Shown here one piece after another: positions 9,021-17,241 of a DNA stretch of 64,000 nt. Under the pieces are notes generated by a model, which was not told the DNA's origin, searched no databases, and was given only the letters and a program-made list of their open reading frames with translations. The position numbers and the translations under genes were made by a program. The DNA comes from Acetobacteraceae bacterium H6797 (GTDB taxonomy: Bacteria > Pseudomonadota > Alphaproteobacteria > Acetobacterales > Acetobacteraceae), in contig JADFCQ010000002.1 in assembly GCA_015223225.1 (NCBI GenBank), positions 620,001 through 684,000 on the forward strand. The letters are read 5' to 3'. The number at the start of each line of letters is the position of its first letter. Position 1 is the stretch's first letter.

Positions 9021-10516
9021 TGGATGTCTTCTCCGGCCTCTCCCTCGGCTTCGGCAATGCGCTCAGCCTCACCAATCTGGGCTGGGCGCTGCTGGGCTGC
9101 TTCCTCGGCACCGCGATCGGCGTGCTGCCCGGCATCGGCCCCGCGCTGACCATCGCCCTGCTGCTGCCCATCACCTTCCAGGTGAGCGCCACGGGCGCCT
9201 TCATCCTCTTCTGCGGCGTTTTCTACGGCGCGATGTATGGCGGCTCGACGACCTCGATCCTGCTGAATACGCCTGGGGAATCGGGCTCCATCATCACGAG
9301 CCTCGAGGGCGCCAAAATGGCCCGGCACGGCCGCGCCGGCCCTGCCCTCGCGACGGCGGCCATCGGCAGCTTCGTCGCCGGCACCATCGGCACGCTGGGT
9401 ATCAGCTTCCTCGGCCCGGTCGTCGTGGAACTCGCGCTGCAACTCGGCCCGGCCGAGTATTTCTCGCTCATGGTGCTCTGCTTCGTCACCGTCTCGGCCG
9501 TGCTCGGCGGCTCGGCGCTGCGCGGCCTCACCTCGCTGGCCTTCGGGCTCATGCTGGGCATGATCGGAATCGACCTGCAGACGGGCCAGCCACGCATGAC
9601 ATTCGGCGTCGTCGAACTGCTCGATGGCGTGAATGTCGTGCTCGTCGCCGTCGCCCTCTTCGCGGTGGGCGAGACGCTGCATCTCGCGTGGCGTCATGTG
9701 GCGGGCAAGCAGGAGGTTCTGCCGGTCGGCAGCATCATGATGAGCAAATCCGACTGGAAGCGCAGCTTCTGGCCTTGGATTCGCGGCGCGGGCCTGGGCT
9801 TCCCCTTCGGCGTCATGCCCGCCGGCGGCACCGAGATGCCGACCATGCTCAGCTACTACGCGGAGAAGAAGCTCGCCAAGCCGGAGCATCAGAAGGAATT
9901 CGGCACCGTCGGCGCCATCGAGGGCGTGGCCGGGCCGGAGGCCGCGAATAACGCCGCGGCGGCAGGCATTCTCGTGCCCATGCTCACCCTCGGCCTGCCG
10001 ACCTCGGCGACGGCGGCGATCATGCTCTCCGCCTTCCAGTCGTATGGCATCCAGCCGGGCCCGCTGCTCTTCACGACGCAGGCCGAACTGGTCTGGACGC
10101 TCATCGCCTCGCTATACATCGCCAATATCATGCTGGTGGTGCTGAACCTGCCGCTGGTCGGGCTCTGGGCCAAGATCCTGAAGATCCCGACGCCGCAGCT
10201 CTATGCGGGCATCCTGGTCTTCGCGACCATCGGCACCTACGGCATCTCCAACTCCGTCGTCGATCTCGTGCTGCTGTACACGATCGGCATCGTGGCGATG
10301 TTCATGCGGCACTTCGACTTCCCCACGGCGCCCGTGGTCATCGGCATGATCCTCGGCCCCATGGCGGAACAGGCGATGCGCCAGGCGCTGACCATCAGCC
10401 AGGGCGATTGGACGACCTTCCTCACCCGTCCGGTCTCGCTCGGCATCCTCATCATCGCCTTCGTCGCCCTGGTCGGGCCGAAGGCCTGGGGGCTGCTGGC
10501 GCGCCGGCGGGCCTAA
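9020..10516 (+). CDS. tctA: Tripartite tricarboxylate transporter large permease TctA
   Basis: The 498-residue permease carries TctA signatures: [17 protein letters not shown] near the N-terminus, [18 protein letters not shown], and the C-terminal-half repeat [12 protein letters not shown]. It has about 11 to 12 membrane helices and drives solute uptake with an ion gradient. The frame is open further upstream, but the ATG at 9020 overlaps the tctB stop and begins the typical [12 protein letters not shown]. It faces the convergent XRE-cupin regulator gene, with a hairpin between them. Confidence 0.92.
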   Translation: MDVFSGLSLGFGNALSLTNLGWALLGCFLGTAIGVLPGIGPALTIALLLPITFQVSATGAFILFCGVFYGAMYGGSTTSILLNTPGESGSIITSLEGAKMARHGRAGPALATAAIGSFVAGTIGTLGISFLGPVVVELALQLGPAEYFSLMVLCFVTVSAVLGGSALRGLTSLAFGLMLGMIGIDLQTGQPRMTFGVVELLDGVNVVLVAVALFAVGETLHLAWRHVAGKQEVLPVGSIMMSKSDWKRSFWPWIRGAGLGFPFGVMPAGGTEMPTMLSYYAEKKLAKPEHQKEFGTVGAIEGVAGPEAANNAAAAGILVPMLTLGLPTSATAAIMLSAFQSYGIQPGPLLFTTQAELVWTLIASLYIANIMLVVLNLPLVGLWAKILKIPTPQLYAGILVFATIGTYGISNSVVDLVLLYTIGIVAMFMRHFDFPTAPVVIGMILGPMAEQAMRQALTISQGDWTTFLTRPVSLGILIIAFVALVGPKAWGLLARRRA

Positions 10517-10522
10517 CCACAC

Positions 10523-10554
10523 CGACGGCGGGGAGGGTCACTTCCCTGCCGTCG
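10523..10554. terminator. Hairpin between tctA and the convergent regulator gene
   Basis: An inverted repeat CGACGGCGGGGAGG / CTTCCCTGCCGTCG with a short loop, two G-U pairs on the plus transcript and no T-run. It overlaps the last codons of the minus-strand regulator. It is placed where a bidirectional transcript end would be expected, but the missing T-run makes the call weak. Confidence 0.4.
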
Positions 10555-11230
10555 CCCCCGCGCCCCGAGGGGCGCTTGCTGCTCCCGCGCCTTGAGGCGC
10601 GCTCGCCGCCATCAGCCTTTCGGCCAGGTCGCTCCCCTCACCCGTGCAGACGCAGATGCCTCGGGCGGGCGTCTCGTCGGCGGTGAGGTAGGCATGGCCC
10701 ATATTGCTGTCGAGATAGACGCCCTCGCCCGCCGAGAGCACTTCCGGCGCATAGAATTCCGTATGCAGTAGGACCCGGCCCTCGAGCACGAGGAAATACT
10801 CCTCGCCCGAATGGCGGATCAGCGGCCCGAATTCCGCCAGTGACCGCGCCCGCACCTCGGCCATGATCGGGACCATCCTTTTCCCGGTCAGATCCCCGAA
10901 CTGATAGAGATAGTCGTAATGCGCGGTCGAGACCCGCTGCCCATCGCCCGCCCGGCTGATGCTGCGCCGGGCCGTCACCAGCGGCGCGGGCGGCGCGGCG
11001 GCGGCGCCCAGCAGCGCCGCGATATCCATCCCCAGGCCCCGGCAGAGCTGGAGCATCTTGTCATAGGTCAGGGACATCTGGTGGTTCTCGACCTTGGAGA
11101 GCGTCGAGAGCGCGAGGCCGGTCGCCTCCTCCACCTGCTTCAGCGTCAGCCCGCGCGCCCGCCGCACGGCGCGCAGGCAATCCCCCAGGCGTGGCAAGCC
11201 GGGGTCGGGAGGGTTATCGTCGGCATTCAT
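10538..11230 (-). CDS. XRE-family transcriptional regulator with C-terminal cupin domain
   Basis: The 230-residue protein has an XRE helix-turn-helix at about residues 16-70 (LRAVRRARGLTLKQVEEATGLALSTLSKVEN) and a cupin_2 beta-barrel at about 120-200. In this family the cupin senses a small ligand and the HTH represses nearby transport or catabolic genes. The tail is a low-complexity Ala/Gly/Pro repeat (SAPQGAGAASAPRGAGA). It is divergent from the amidase gene (128 bases apart) and convergent with tctA, so either is a plausible target. The effector is unknown. Confidence 0.88.
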   Translation of the reverse strand: MNADDNPPDPGLPRLGDCLRAVRRARGLTLKQVEEATGLALSTLSKVENHQMSLTYDKMLQLCRGLGMDIAALLGAAAAPPAPLVTARRSISRAGDGQRVSTAHYDYLYQFGDLTGKRMVPIMAEVRARSLAEFGPLIRHSGEEYFLVLEGRVLLHTEFYAPEVLSAGEGVYLDSNMGHAYLTADETPARGICVCTGEGSDLAERLMAASAPQGAGAASAPRGAGATAGK

Positions 11231-11358
11231 TGCGGCCGGAGGCTAAACACCGCCCGCCGCCTTTGCAAATTCAGCGAAGTTTCACTCATTCGGAAAAAAT
11301 TTGACCGATCCGCTAAAATGCCCTAGCGGCACCCCGCCTCTTTGAACGGATCGGTGCC
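11231..11358. promoter_or_regulatory. Divergent promoter region of regulator and amidase genes
   Basis: This 128-base spacer separates two divergent starts and is distinctly AT-richer than its surroundings from 11265 to 11325. A TTGACC box at 11301-11306 could serve as -35 for the amidase gene, though no good -10 is seen at the right spacing. An operator for the XRE-cupin protein is expected here but I could not define it. Confidence 0.3.
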
Positions 11359-12855
11359 GTGTCGGACATTTGCGACCTTCCCGCGACGGAGCTTACCCGC
11401 CGCATTCGCGACAAGTCTCTCTCCCCCGTCGAGATCCTGGAAAGCTGCCTCGCCCGCATCGCGCGGGTGAACCCGGCGGTGAATGCCGTGATCACGCTGG
11501 ACGAGGCCGGTGCCCGCAAGGCCGCCAAGGAGGCCGAGGCCAAGGTCATGCGCGGGGAGGAACTGCCCGCCCTGCACGGCCTGCCCATCGCGATCAAGGA
11601 TACCGAGGACACCGCCGGACTCCGAACCACCTATGGCAGCCCGATGTTCCGCGACCACGTGCCCACCGCCGATGTCGGCCCGGTGGCGCGCCTGCGCGCG
11701 GCGGGCGCGGTGATCGTCGGCAAGACCAATACGCCGGAATGGGCGGCGGGCGCGAATAGCCGCAACCCGGTCAATGGCATCACCGCCAATCCCTTCGACC
11801 TGACCAAGTCCGCCGCCGGTTCGTCGGGCGGCTCGGGCGTGGCCCTGGCCTGCGGCATGGTGCCGCTGGCCTCGGGCTCGGACACGGGCGGCTCGCTCCG
11901 CAACCCGGCCGCCTTCAACGGCATCGTGGGCCTCCGCCCCTCCTACGGCCTGGTGCCCAATGAGAAGCGCGGCCAGGGCTGGTCCAGCATCTCCACCAAT
12001 GGCCCCATGGCCCGCGACGTGGCCGATACGGCCCTGATGCTCTCCGTCATGGCAAGCGACGATGCGCGGGACCCGCTGGCCTATAGCCTGCCGGGCGAGG
12101 CCGTGCGCGGCGTGCCCTCGCGCTATTTCCCATGCGCGCCCGAGGCGCTGAAGGGCCTGCGCGTCGCCGTCACCGAGGATTTCGGCTTCGCGCCGACCGA
12201 GCGGCATATCCGCCGCGTCTTCCGCACCCGCGCCGCCGCCGTGGCGCCCCTCTTCGCCGCGGCCGAGGAAGCGACGCCCGACTGCACCGGCGCCGACGAC
12301 ACTTTCGCCGTGCTGCGGGCCGCGATGTTCCTCAGCATGCATGAGGGCAATTACCGGACCCGGCCCGAAATGCTCGGCCCGCTCGTGCGCGCCAATGTGG
12401 AGGAGGGGCTCGGCTATACCCTCTCCGACTATGCCCGCGCCGGCAGCACCCAGACGAAGATCTACCGCGCCTGGCAGCAATTCTTCACTAAGCACGACAT
12501 CATCATCGCGCCCGCCATCACGCTGAGCCCACGCCCCTGGGCCGAGAGCTATCCGGCCGAGATCGACGGCCAGCCGACGCGCTCCTATTTCCACTGGCTC
12601 GCCATGGCCTATGCCCCGACGCTGGCCGGCCATCCTGCCATCAGCCTGCCCATGGGCGTGGACGAGCTTGGCATGCCCTTCGGCCTGCAGATCGTCGGCC
12701 CGCGCGGCGGCGATGCTCTGGTGCTGCGCGTGGCCGCCGCCATCGAAGCCGCCTTCGCGAATGACGCCGCCCTCCGCCGCCCGGTGCCGGATCTGGAGGC
12801 GCTGGCCGCCGCCCGGCCGATCGCCGAAGTGCCCGGCTTCTACGACTGGGGCTGA
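11359..12855 (+). CDS. Amidase (amidase signature family)
   Basis: The 498-residue enzyme hydrolyses an amide bond with the Ser-cisSer-Lys triad of the amidase signature family. The Lys is in GLPIAIKDTEDTAG. The Gly/Ser-rich signature reads KSAAGSSGGSGVALACG, with the nucleophile in GSDTGGSLRNPA. The start is GTG at 11359; no good Shine-Dalgarno sequence is seen. Two bases separate its stop from the next gene, an FAD-dependent D-amino acid dehydrogenase-like protein, so the two should be co-transcribed. The pairing suggests release and oxidation of an amine or D-amino acid from an amide, but the substrate is not predictable. Confidence 0.9.
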   Translation: MSDICDLPATELTRRIRDKSLSPVEILESCLARIARVNPAVNAVITLDEAGARKAAKEAEAKVMRGEELPALHGLPIAIKDTEDTAGLRTTYGSPMFRDHVPTADVGPVARLRAAGAVIVGKTNTPEWAAGANSRNPVNGITANPFDLTKSAAGSSGGSGVALACGMVPLASGSDTGGSLRNPAAFNGIVGLRPSYGLVPNEKRGQGWSSISTNGPMARDVADTALMLSVMASDDARDPLAYSLPGEAVRGVPSRYFPCAPEALKGLRVAVTEDFGFAPTERHIRRVFRTRAAAVAPLFAAAEEATPDCTGADDTFAVLRAAMFLSMHEGNYRTRPEMLGPLVRANVEEGLGYTLSDYARAGSTQTKIYRAWQQFFTKHDIIIAPAITLSPRPWAESYPAEIDGQPTRSYFHWLAMAYAPTLAGHPAISLPMGVDELGMPFGLQIVGPRGGDALVLRVAAAIEAAFANDAALRRPVPDLEALAAARPIAEVPGFYDWG

Positions 12856-12857
12856 GC

Positions 12858-14123
12858 ATGGGCGAAATCACCATCCTCGGTGCGGGCCTCGCGGGGCTCT
12901 GCACCGCCTGGTTCCTGCGCCGCGAGGGGGCGGATGTCCGCGTGCTGGAGCGCGCGGCGGGCGCCGGGCTCGGTACCAGCTTCGCCAATGGCGGCATGCT
13001 CACGCCGAGCCAGGCCAATCCCTGGAACGCGCCCGGCGTGCTGCAATACGCACTCTCCACCCTGGGCAAGGCGGATTCGCCCATGCTGGTGCGGCCCACG
13101 GCCCTGCCGGGAATGATGCGCTGGGGCACCCGCTTCGCCTTGGAATCCAAGGCCGCGCGCTATGAGGCCAATGCGAGGCGCAACCTCGCCCTCGGCCTCT
13201 ACAGCCTGGAGCAGCACCGCGCCCTCGTCGCCGAGGCGGGCATCGATTATGCCCGCTCCGCCCTCGGCACGTTGCAGATCTTCCGCGACGAGCAAAGCCT
13301 CGACGCCGCCCGCGCCATCGCCGGCATGCTGGCCCCCCATGGCCTGCGCTTCACCGTGCTGGACGAGGCGGCGCTCCTCGCGCTCGAACCCGCTTTGGCC
13401 GAGGCCGATACCCGCCCCATCGCGGGCATTCATTTCCCGGATGACGAGAGCGGCGACGCCCATCTCTTCTGCCGCAACCTCGCCAATCGCCTCGCCGCCA
13501 TGGGCGTCGTCTTCGAATATGGCGTGGAGATCGAGCAGCTGGAGACCAAGGCCGGCCGCGTCTCGGCCCTGATCGGCCCCGGCGGCCGCCGCCCGGTCGA
13601 GACGCTGGTCGTGGCCGCCGCCGCCCAATCCCTTCGGCTGCTCGGCCCGCTCGGCCTGCGCCTGCCGATCTATCCGGTGAAGGGCTATTCGCTCAGCGGC
13701 GAGATGGCCCCGCTCCGCACCCGGCCGCGCCTGCCGATCGTGGACATGCATCGCAAGATCGCGCTCACGCCTCTCGGCAGCCGGCTGCGCATCGCGGGCA
13801 GCGCGGAGTTCAACGGCTTCGACACGGTGCTGAACACGGCGCGCACGTCGATGATCCGCCGCGATGCCGAGGCCCTGCTCCCCGCGCTCCGTGCCCTTCC
13901 CGAGGGCGCGCTGAAGCCCTGGACCGGCCTGCGCGCCGTGACGCCCACGGGCTATCCGGTGCTGGGCGCCACCGCCATCAACGGCCTCTTCACCAATACA
14001 GGGCATGGTCCCCTGGGCTGGACCTTCGCGGCCGGCACGGGGCGGCTCGTGGCCGAAGCGGTCCTGCATGGCCATCCGGCAGGCCGCGATCTTTCAACCC
14101 CGCTGCCCGCCCGGGCGGCATAG
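12858..14123 (+). CDS. FAD-dependent oxidoreductase, D-amino acid dehydrogenase-like (DadA family)
   Basis: The 421-residue flavoprotein has an N-terminal dinucleotide-binding motif G8-x-G10-x-x-G13 (ILGAGLAGL), then a DadA-like SFANGGMLTPSQANPW segment. Near the C-terminus, VTPTGYPVLGATAINGLFTNTGHGPLGWT is split over a typical DAO flavin-contact region (PTGYPVLG, NTGHGPLGW). Such enzymes oxidise D-amino acids or related amines and pass electrons to quinones. It lies 2 bases after the amidase gene and 108 before an orphan TctC gene. Alternatives in the DAO superfamily are possible. Confidence 0.85.
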   Translation: MGEITILGAGLAGLCTAWFLRREGADVRVLERAAGAGLGTSFANGGMLTPSQANPWNAPGVLQYALSTLGKADSPMLVRPTALPGMMRWGTRFALESKAARYEANARRNLALGLYSLEQHRALVAEAGIDYARSALGTLQIFRDEQSLDAARAIAGMLAPHGLRFTVLDEAALLALEPALAEADTRPIAGIHFPDDESGDAHLFCRNLANRLAAMGVVFEYGVEIEQLETKAGRVSALIGPGGRRPVETLVVAAAAQSLRLLGPLGLRLPIYPVKGYSLSGEMAPLRTRPRLPIVDMHRKIALTPLGSRLRIAGSAEFNGFDTVLNTARTSMIRRDAEALLPALRALPEGALKPWTGLRAVTPTGYPVLGATAINGLFTNTGHGPLGWTFAAGTGRLVAEAVLHGHPAGRDLSTPLPARAA

Positions 14124-14132
14124 TCTCAACCG

Positions 14133-14154
14133 CCGCCGCCCGCGAGGGCGGTGG
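14133..14154 (+). repeat. Intercistronic hairpin before the orphan tctC gene
   Basis: CCGCCGCCC and GGGCGGTGG form a 9-bp stem (one G-U pair) around a GCGA tetraloop, 9 bases after the oxidoreductase stop. There is no T-run. It may mark a transcript end or stabilise a processed mRNA. Confidence 0.35.
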
Positions 14155-14231
14155 CATGCAAAGCCGCGACAGGGGCCAAGCCCCGGGCCGGAGAGCCGAG
14201 CGGCAATTTCTTCGCGCTGGAACCCCCGACC

Positions 14232-15212
14232 ATGAAAACCTCCTTCCGTCGTCTCGCCCTCGGCCTCACGCTTTCCACGCTTGGTGCCCTCGGCGCCGCC
14301 AACGCCTGGGCCCAGACCTTTCCCGACCGCCCCATCCGCCTGCTGGTGCCCTTCGGCCCGGGCGGCGGCACCGACGTGGTCAGCCGCCTCACCGCCGATG
14401 CCGCGAGCCGCACCCTCGGCCAGTCCGTGATCGTGGAGAACCGCGCAGGCGGCGGCGGCGTGGTGGGCATTCAGGCTCTCACCCAGGCGCGGCCGGATGG
14501 CTATACGCTCGCCGTCTGCCCGCCCATCTGCGTCACCGCGCAGTCGCTCTACGCCAAGGCGCCCTTCGAGGCGGCGAAGGATTTCGCGCCGGTCATCACC
14601 ATGGCCGACCTGCCCCTCGTGCTGGTCGTGCGGAATGACCTGGGCGTCTCCAACGTGCAGGAACTCATCGCCAAGGCGAAGAGCACGGCCCAGGGCCTCT
14701 CCTATGCCTCGCCCGGCGCCGGCTCATCCAACCACCTCGCGGCCGAGACGCTGCGCATGGCCTCGGGCGCCGAGATGGTGAACGTGCCCTACCGCTCCGG
14801 CGCCGCGGCGCTGACCGACGTGATGGCCGGCCGCGTGGACTTCTACTTCGACACCGTCGCCTCCGCCCTGCCGCAGATCCGCGAGGGCAAGGTGAAGGCC
14901 CTCGGCGTGACGGGCGGCGCCCGCGCCGTGCAGTTGCCCGACGTGCCGACCATGACCGAGGCGGGGCTCACGGGCTTCGAGCTCTCGCCCCGCGCCGTGA
15001 TCGTCGCCCCGGCCGGCACGCCGCCCGACGTCATCAGCAAGCTGCATGACGCCTTCCGCCAGGCCCTCGCCAATGAGGAACTGAAGCAGAAGATGATCAC
15101 CGCCGGCGCCGTGGCCGGTGGCGATACCCCGGCCGAAGCCATGGCCTATCTGACGGGCGAGGCTGCGCGCCTGGGCAAGATCATCCGCGACAACAAGATC
15201 AGCGCCGAGTGA
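14232..15212 (+). CDS. Orphan TctC/Bug-family substrate-binding protein
   Basis: The 326-residue protein has a signal peptide (MKTSFRRLALGLTLSTLGALGAANAWAQ) and Bug-family motifs: FPDRPIRLLVPFGPGGGTD, a VENRAGGGGVVG segment, and YASPGAGSSNHLAAE. No TctA or TctB gene is next to it, so it probably uses permease subunits encoded elsewhere, possibly the set at 8535-10516, or acts in sensing. The ATG at 14232 begins the signal peptide; the open frame extends upstream without support. Its neighbours (amidase, D-amino acid dehydrogenase, RpiR-type regulator) suggest an amide- or amino-acid-derived ligand. Confidence 0.9.
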   Translation: MKTSFRRLALGLTLSTLGALGAANAWAQTFPDRPIRLLVPFGPGGGTDVVSRLTADAASRTLGQSVIVENRAGGGGVVGIQALTQARPDGYTLAVCPPICVTAQSLYAKAPFEAAKDFAPVITMADLPLVLVVRNDLGVSNVQELIAKAKSTAQGLSYASPGAGSSNHLAAETLRMASGAEMVNVPYRSGAAALTDVMAGRVDFYFDTVASALPQIREGKVKALGVTGGARAVQLPDVPTMTEAGLTGFELSPRAVIVAPAGTPPDVISKLHDAFRQALANEELKQKMITAGAVAGGDTPAEAMAYLTGEAARLGKIIRDNKISAE

Positions 15213-15226
15213 CGCTGCACCGATAG

Positions 15227-15258
15227 CATGGGCCGGCTCTTGCATGGGCCGGCCCATG
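15227..15258. promoter_or_regulatory. Palindrome upstream of the RpiR-type regulator gene
   Basis: A perfect 16-bp palindrome CATGGGCCGGCCCATG lies at 15243-15258, preceded 16 bases earlier by a half copy, CATGGGCCGGC (15227-15237). It sits 36 bases before the regulator start and 14 after the tctC stop. It could be the operator for autoregulation. The copies can also pair as an 8-bp hairpin (15230-15237 with 15248-15255), so a terminator role is possible, though there is no T-run. Confidence 0.45.
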
Positions 15259-15294
15259 ATGGCTGAAAGGGGCTTCACCAGGAGGCCCCGAGGC

Positions 15295-16152
15295 ATGTCC
15301 AGCACCGCCCCTCGCCTCGCCGACCTGCTCCGCATGCGGGAGGCCGAGCTGACCCCGGCCGAGGCGCGCGTCGCCCAGGCCCTGCTGCAGGAATATCCGG
15401 TCGCGGGCCTCGGCACGGTGGCGAGCCTCGCCCGCCGCGCCGGGGTTAGCGACCCGACCGTGGTGCGCTTCGTCGCCAAGCTCGGCTTCGCCGGGGGCTA
15501 TCCCGAATTCCAGCGTGCTTTGCTGCAGGAGGTCGAGGCCCGGCTCCATTCACCCCTGCTGATGATGGAAGCCCGCGCCCCGGGTGGCACGGCCGGCACC
15601 TATCTGCGTTCCGTAGAAGCGAGCCTGGCCGAGGCCCGGCAGCGGGAGAGCGAGATCACCTATACCCGCGCCGCCGCCCTTCTGGCGGATCGCAAGCTGC
15701 GCGTCACTCTCCTGGGCGGGCGGTTCAGCCGCTACCTCGCCGGCATTTTCCACACGCATCTGCGCCAGCTGCGGCCGAATGTCCGTCATCTCGACGGCAC
15801 GGCGGCGGAACTGGTCGATGCGCTGATCGATATCGACAAGCAGGATCTGCTGCTGGTCTTCGATTATCGCCGCTATCAGGCCGATGTTGTGGATTTCGCC
15901 CGCCAGGCGGCCGCCCGCGGCGCCAAGCTGGTGCTTTTCACCGACCCCTATAAGTCGCCGGTGGCGGAGCTGGCTCAGCTTGTCTTCACCGCCCCGGTCG
16001 CGGCGGATTCGCCCTATGACACGATGATCCCCGCCCTGGCGCAGATCGAGGCGCTCCTCGCCTGCCTGCTGGAGCATCGCGGGCGGGACATGCGCGAGCG
16101 CCTCGAGGAGCTCGAGGCGCTGCGCGACGGCCGGGGCATTACCCTCGGCTAG
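15295..16152 (+). CDS. MurR/RpiR-family transcriptional regulator with SIS domain
   Basis: The 285-residue protein has an N-terminal HTH_6 domain (about residues 15-95), with SLARRAGVSDPTVVRFVAKLGFAGGYPEFQ as its typical recognition region (SDPTVVRFVAKLGF). A SIS sugar-phosphate-binding fold follows at about 125-260. Members usually repress sugar-phosphate catabolism, but in alphaproteobacteria many control amino-acid or organic-acid genes. The ATG at 15295 was chosen because AGGAGG lies nine bases upstream. A perfect palindrome just upstream is a likely operator. Confidence 0.88.
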   Translation: MSSTAPRLADLLRMREAELTPAEARVAQALLQEYPVAGLGTVASLARRAGVSDPTVVRFVAKLGFAGGYPEFQRALLQEVEARLHSPLLMMEARAPGGTAGTYLRSVEASLAEARQRESEITYTRAAALLADRKLRVTLLGGRFSRYLAGIFHTHLRQLRPNVRHLDGTAAELVDALIDIDKQDLLLVFDYRRYQADVVDFARQAAARGAKLVLFTDPYKSPVAELAQLVFTAPVAADSPYDTMIPALAQIEALLACLLEHRGRDMRERLEELEALRDGRGITLG

Positions 16153-16254
16153 AGCCGTTTCCGTTTGCCTTGGTTCACGGCAGCGTCTCCAGACGGTTGT
16201 TTTCGCGATCATCTTCGCCCGGTCGATGATTCCATCCGATCGGGATTTGCTCTC
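16153..16254. repeat. Candidate dispersed intergenic palindromic repeat
   Basis: The gap between the convergent RpiR-type gene and lipB contains a diverged inverted pair. Its ends read AGAGCCGTTTCCGTTTG on the plus strand and AGAGCAAATCCCGATCGG on the minus strand, with further short dyads inside (GGTCGATGATTCC). The composition and the AGAGC ends resemble short non-coding repeats scattered between genes in many alphaproteobacteria. Only one copy is in this window, so the repeat status is inferred. Confidence 0.4.
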
Positions 16255-16271
16255 CCGCGGCGCATACCGGC

Positions 16272-16937
16272 TCAGAAAATCGCCGGCCAGGTCTCCATTA
16301 GCGCGGCATCGACATCGGCCATTGTCACCGGCAGGCCGAGCTTGAGCAGGCTGGTCACGCCATGCTCGCGGATGCCGCAGGGCACGATTCCCTCGAAATG
16401 GGACAATTCCGGCTCCACATTGAGCGCGATGCCGTGCCAGGTGACCCAGCGCGTCACGCGCACGCCGATGGCGGCGATCTTGTCCTCGCGCCCGCTCACA
16501 GGGTCCGTCACCCAGATGCCGACCCGCCCCTCGCGCCTCTCGCCCCGAACCTCGAATCGCTCGAGGGTACGGATCAGCCATTCCTCGAGCTGGTGCACGT
16601 AATGCCGCACGTCCCGCCCGCGCTGCGTCAGGTCGAGCATGACATAGCCGATTCGCTGGCCCGGCCCGTGATAGGTCCATTGCCCGCCGCGCCCGGCATC
16701 GAAGACGGGAAAACGGGCCTCGACGAGATCGGCGCGATTCGCCGAAGTCCCCGCCGTGTAGGTCGGCGGATGCTCCAGCAGCCAGACGCATTCCCCCGCC
16801 TGCCCGGCGCGGATGGCCTCCACCCGCGCCTGCATTTCGGCCAAGGCGCTGGGATAATCGACCAGCCCCTCGCTGATCCGCCACTCGAGGGCATCTGGGC
16901 GAAAGGGGTTTCGGTCGTCCAAAAGTTCCGGCTGCAT
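16272..16937 (-). CDS. lipB: Octanoyltransferase LipB
   Basis: The 221-residue enzyme moves octanoyl from acyl carrier protein to lipoyl domains, the first step of lipoate synthesis. The family motifs are complete: [13 protein letters not shown], the [22 protein letters not shown] block ([12 protein letters not shown]), the active-site Lys in KIAAIGVRV, and the nucleophilic Cys in [13 protein letters not shown]. Length is normal. It is a single gene convergent with the RpiR-type regulator and divergent from the tRNA gene downstream. Confidence 0.96.
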   Translation of the reverse strand: MQPELLDDRNPFRPDALEWRISEGLVDYPSALAEMQARVEAIRAGQAGECVWLLEHPPTYTAGTSANRADLVEARFPVFDAGRGGQWTYHGPGQRIGYVMLDLTQRGRDVRHYVHQLEEWLIRTLERFEVRGERREGRVGIWVTDPVSGREDKIAAIGVRVTRWVTWHGIALNVEPELSHFEGIVPCGIREHGVTSLLKLGLPVTMADVDAALMETWPAIF

Positions 16938-17023
16938 TTCTACTTCTTAGGGCGTTGCATGGTTCAAAATCATGCGCTACATGCCGCGGCCTGGACGGTG
17001 ATCCAAGAGATCATCTTCCGGAT

Positions 17024-17109
17024 GCGGCCATGGCGGAATGGTAGACGCGCTAGCTTGAGGTGCTAGTGGGGGCAACCCCGTGGAAGTTCGAATCTTCTTG
17101 GCCGCACCA
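17024..17109 (+). tRNA. tRNA-Leu (anticodon GAG)
   Basis: An 86-base class II tRNA. The acceptor arms GCGGCCA and TGGCCGC pair perfectly, followed by discriminator A and an encoded CCA. The anticodon stem CTAGC/GCTAG encloses loop TTGAGGT, giving anticodon GAG (reads CUC and CUU). A long variable arm (GGGGGCAACCCCG) and a T-loop TTCGAAT are present, as expected for leucine. Confidence 0.97.
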
Positions 17110-17117
17110 ATTCTTTC

Positions 17118-17138
17118 GAGGGCTAAGCTAAGGCCCTC
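17118..17138 (+). terminator. Possible hairpin terminator after tRNA-Leu
   Basis: GAGGGC (17118-17123) and GCCCTC (17133-17138) form a 6-bp stem nine bases after the tRNA CCA end. No T-run follows, so termination is only suggested by position. Confidence 0.3.
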
Positions 17139-17241
17139 CCGTAGCGACCCAGCCATACGTTCTCGCGCTATCTAGGATCGCCCCGGGCAGGCTTGATGCC
17201 GTCCGAGCCCTCGCCCATGGTCGAGGGTAGAGGAGTTCCAG

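Noticed and set aside
10555..10625. Repetitive GC stretch at the end of the XRE-cupin gene
   Set aside because: It is explained as the coding sequence of an Ala/Gly/Pro low-complexity tail.
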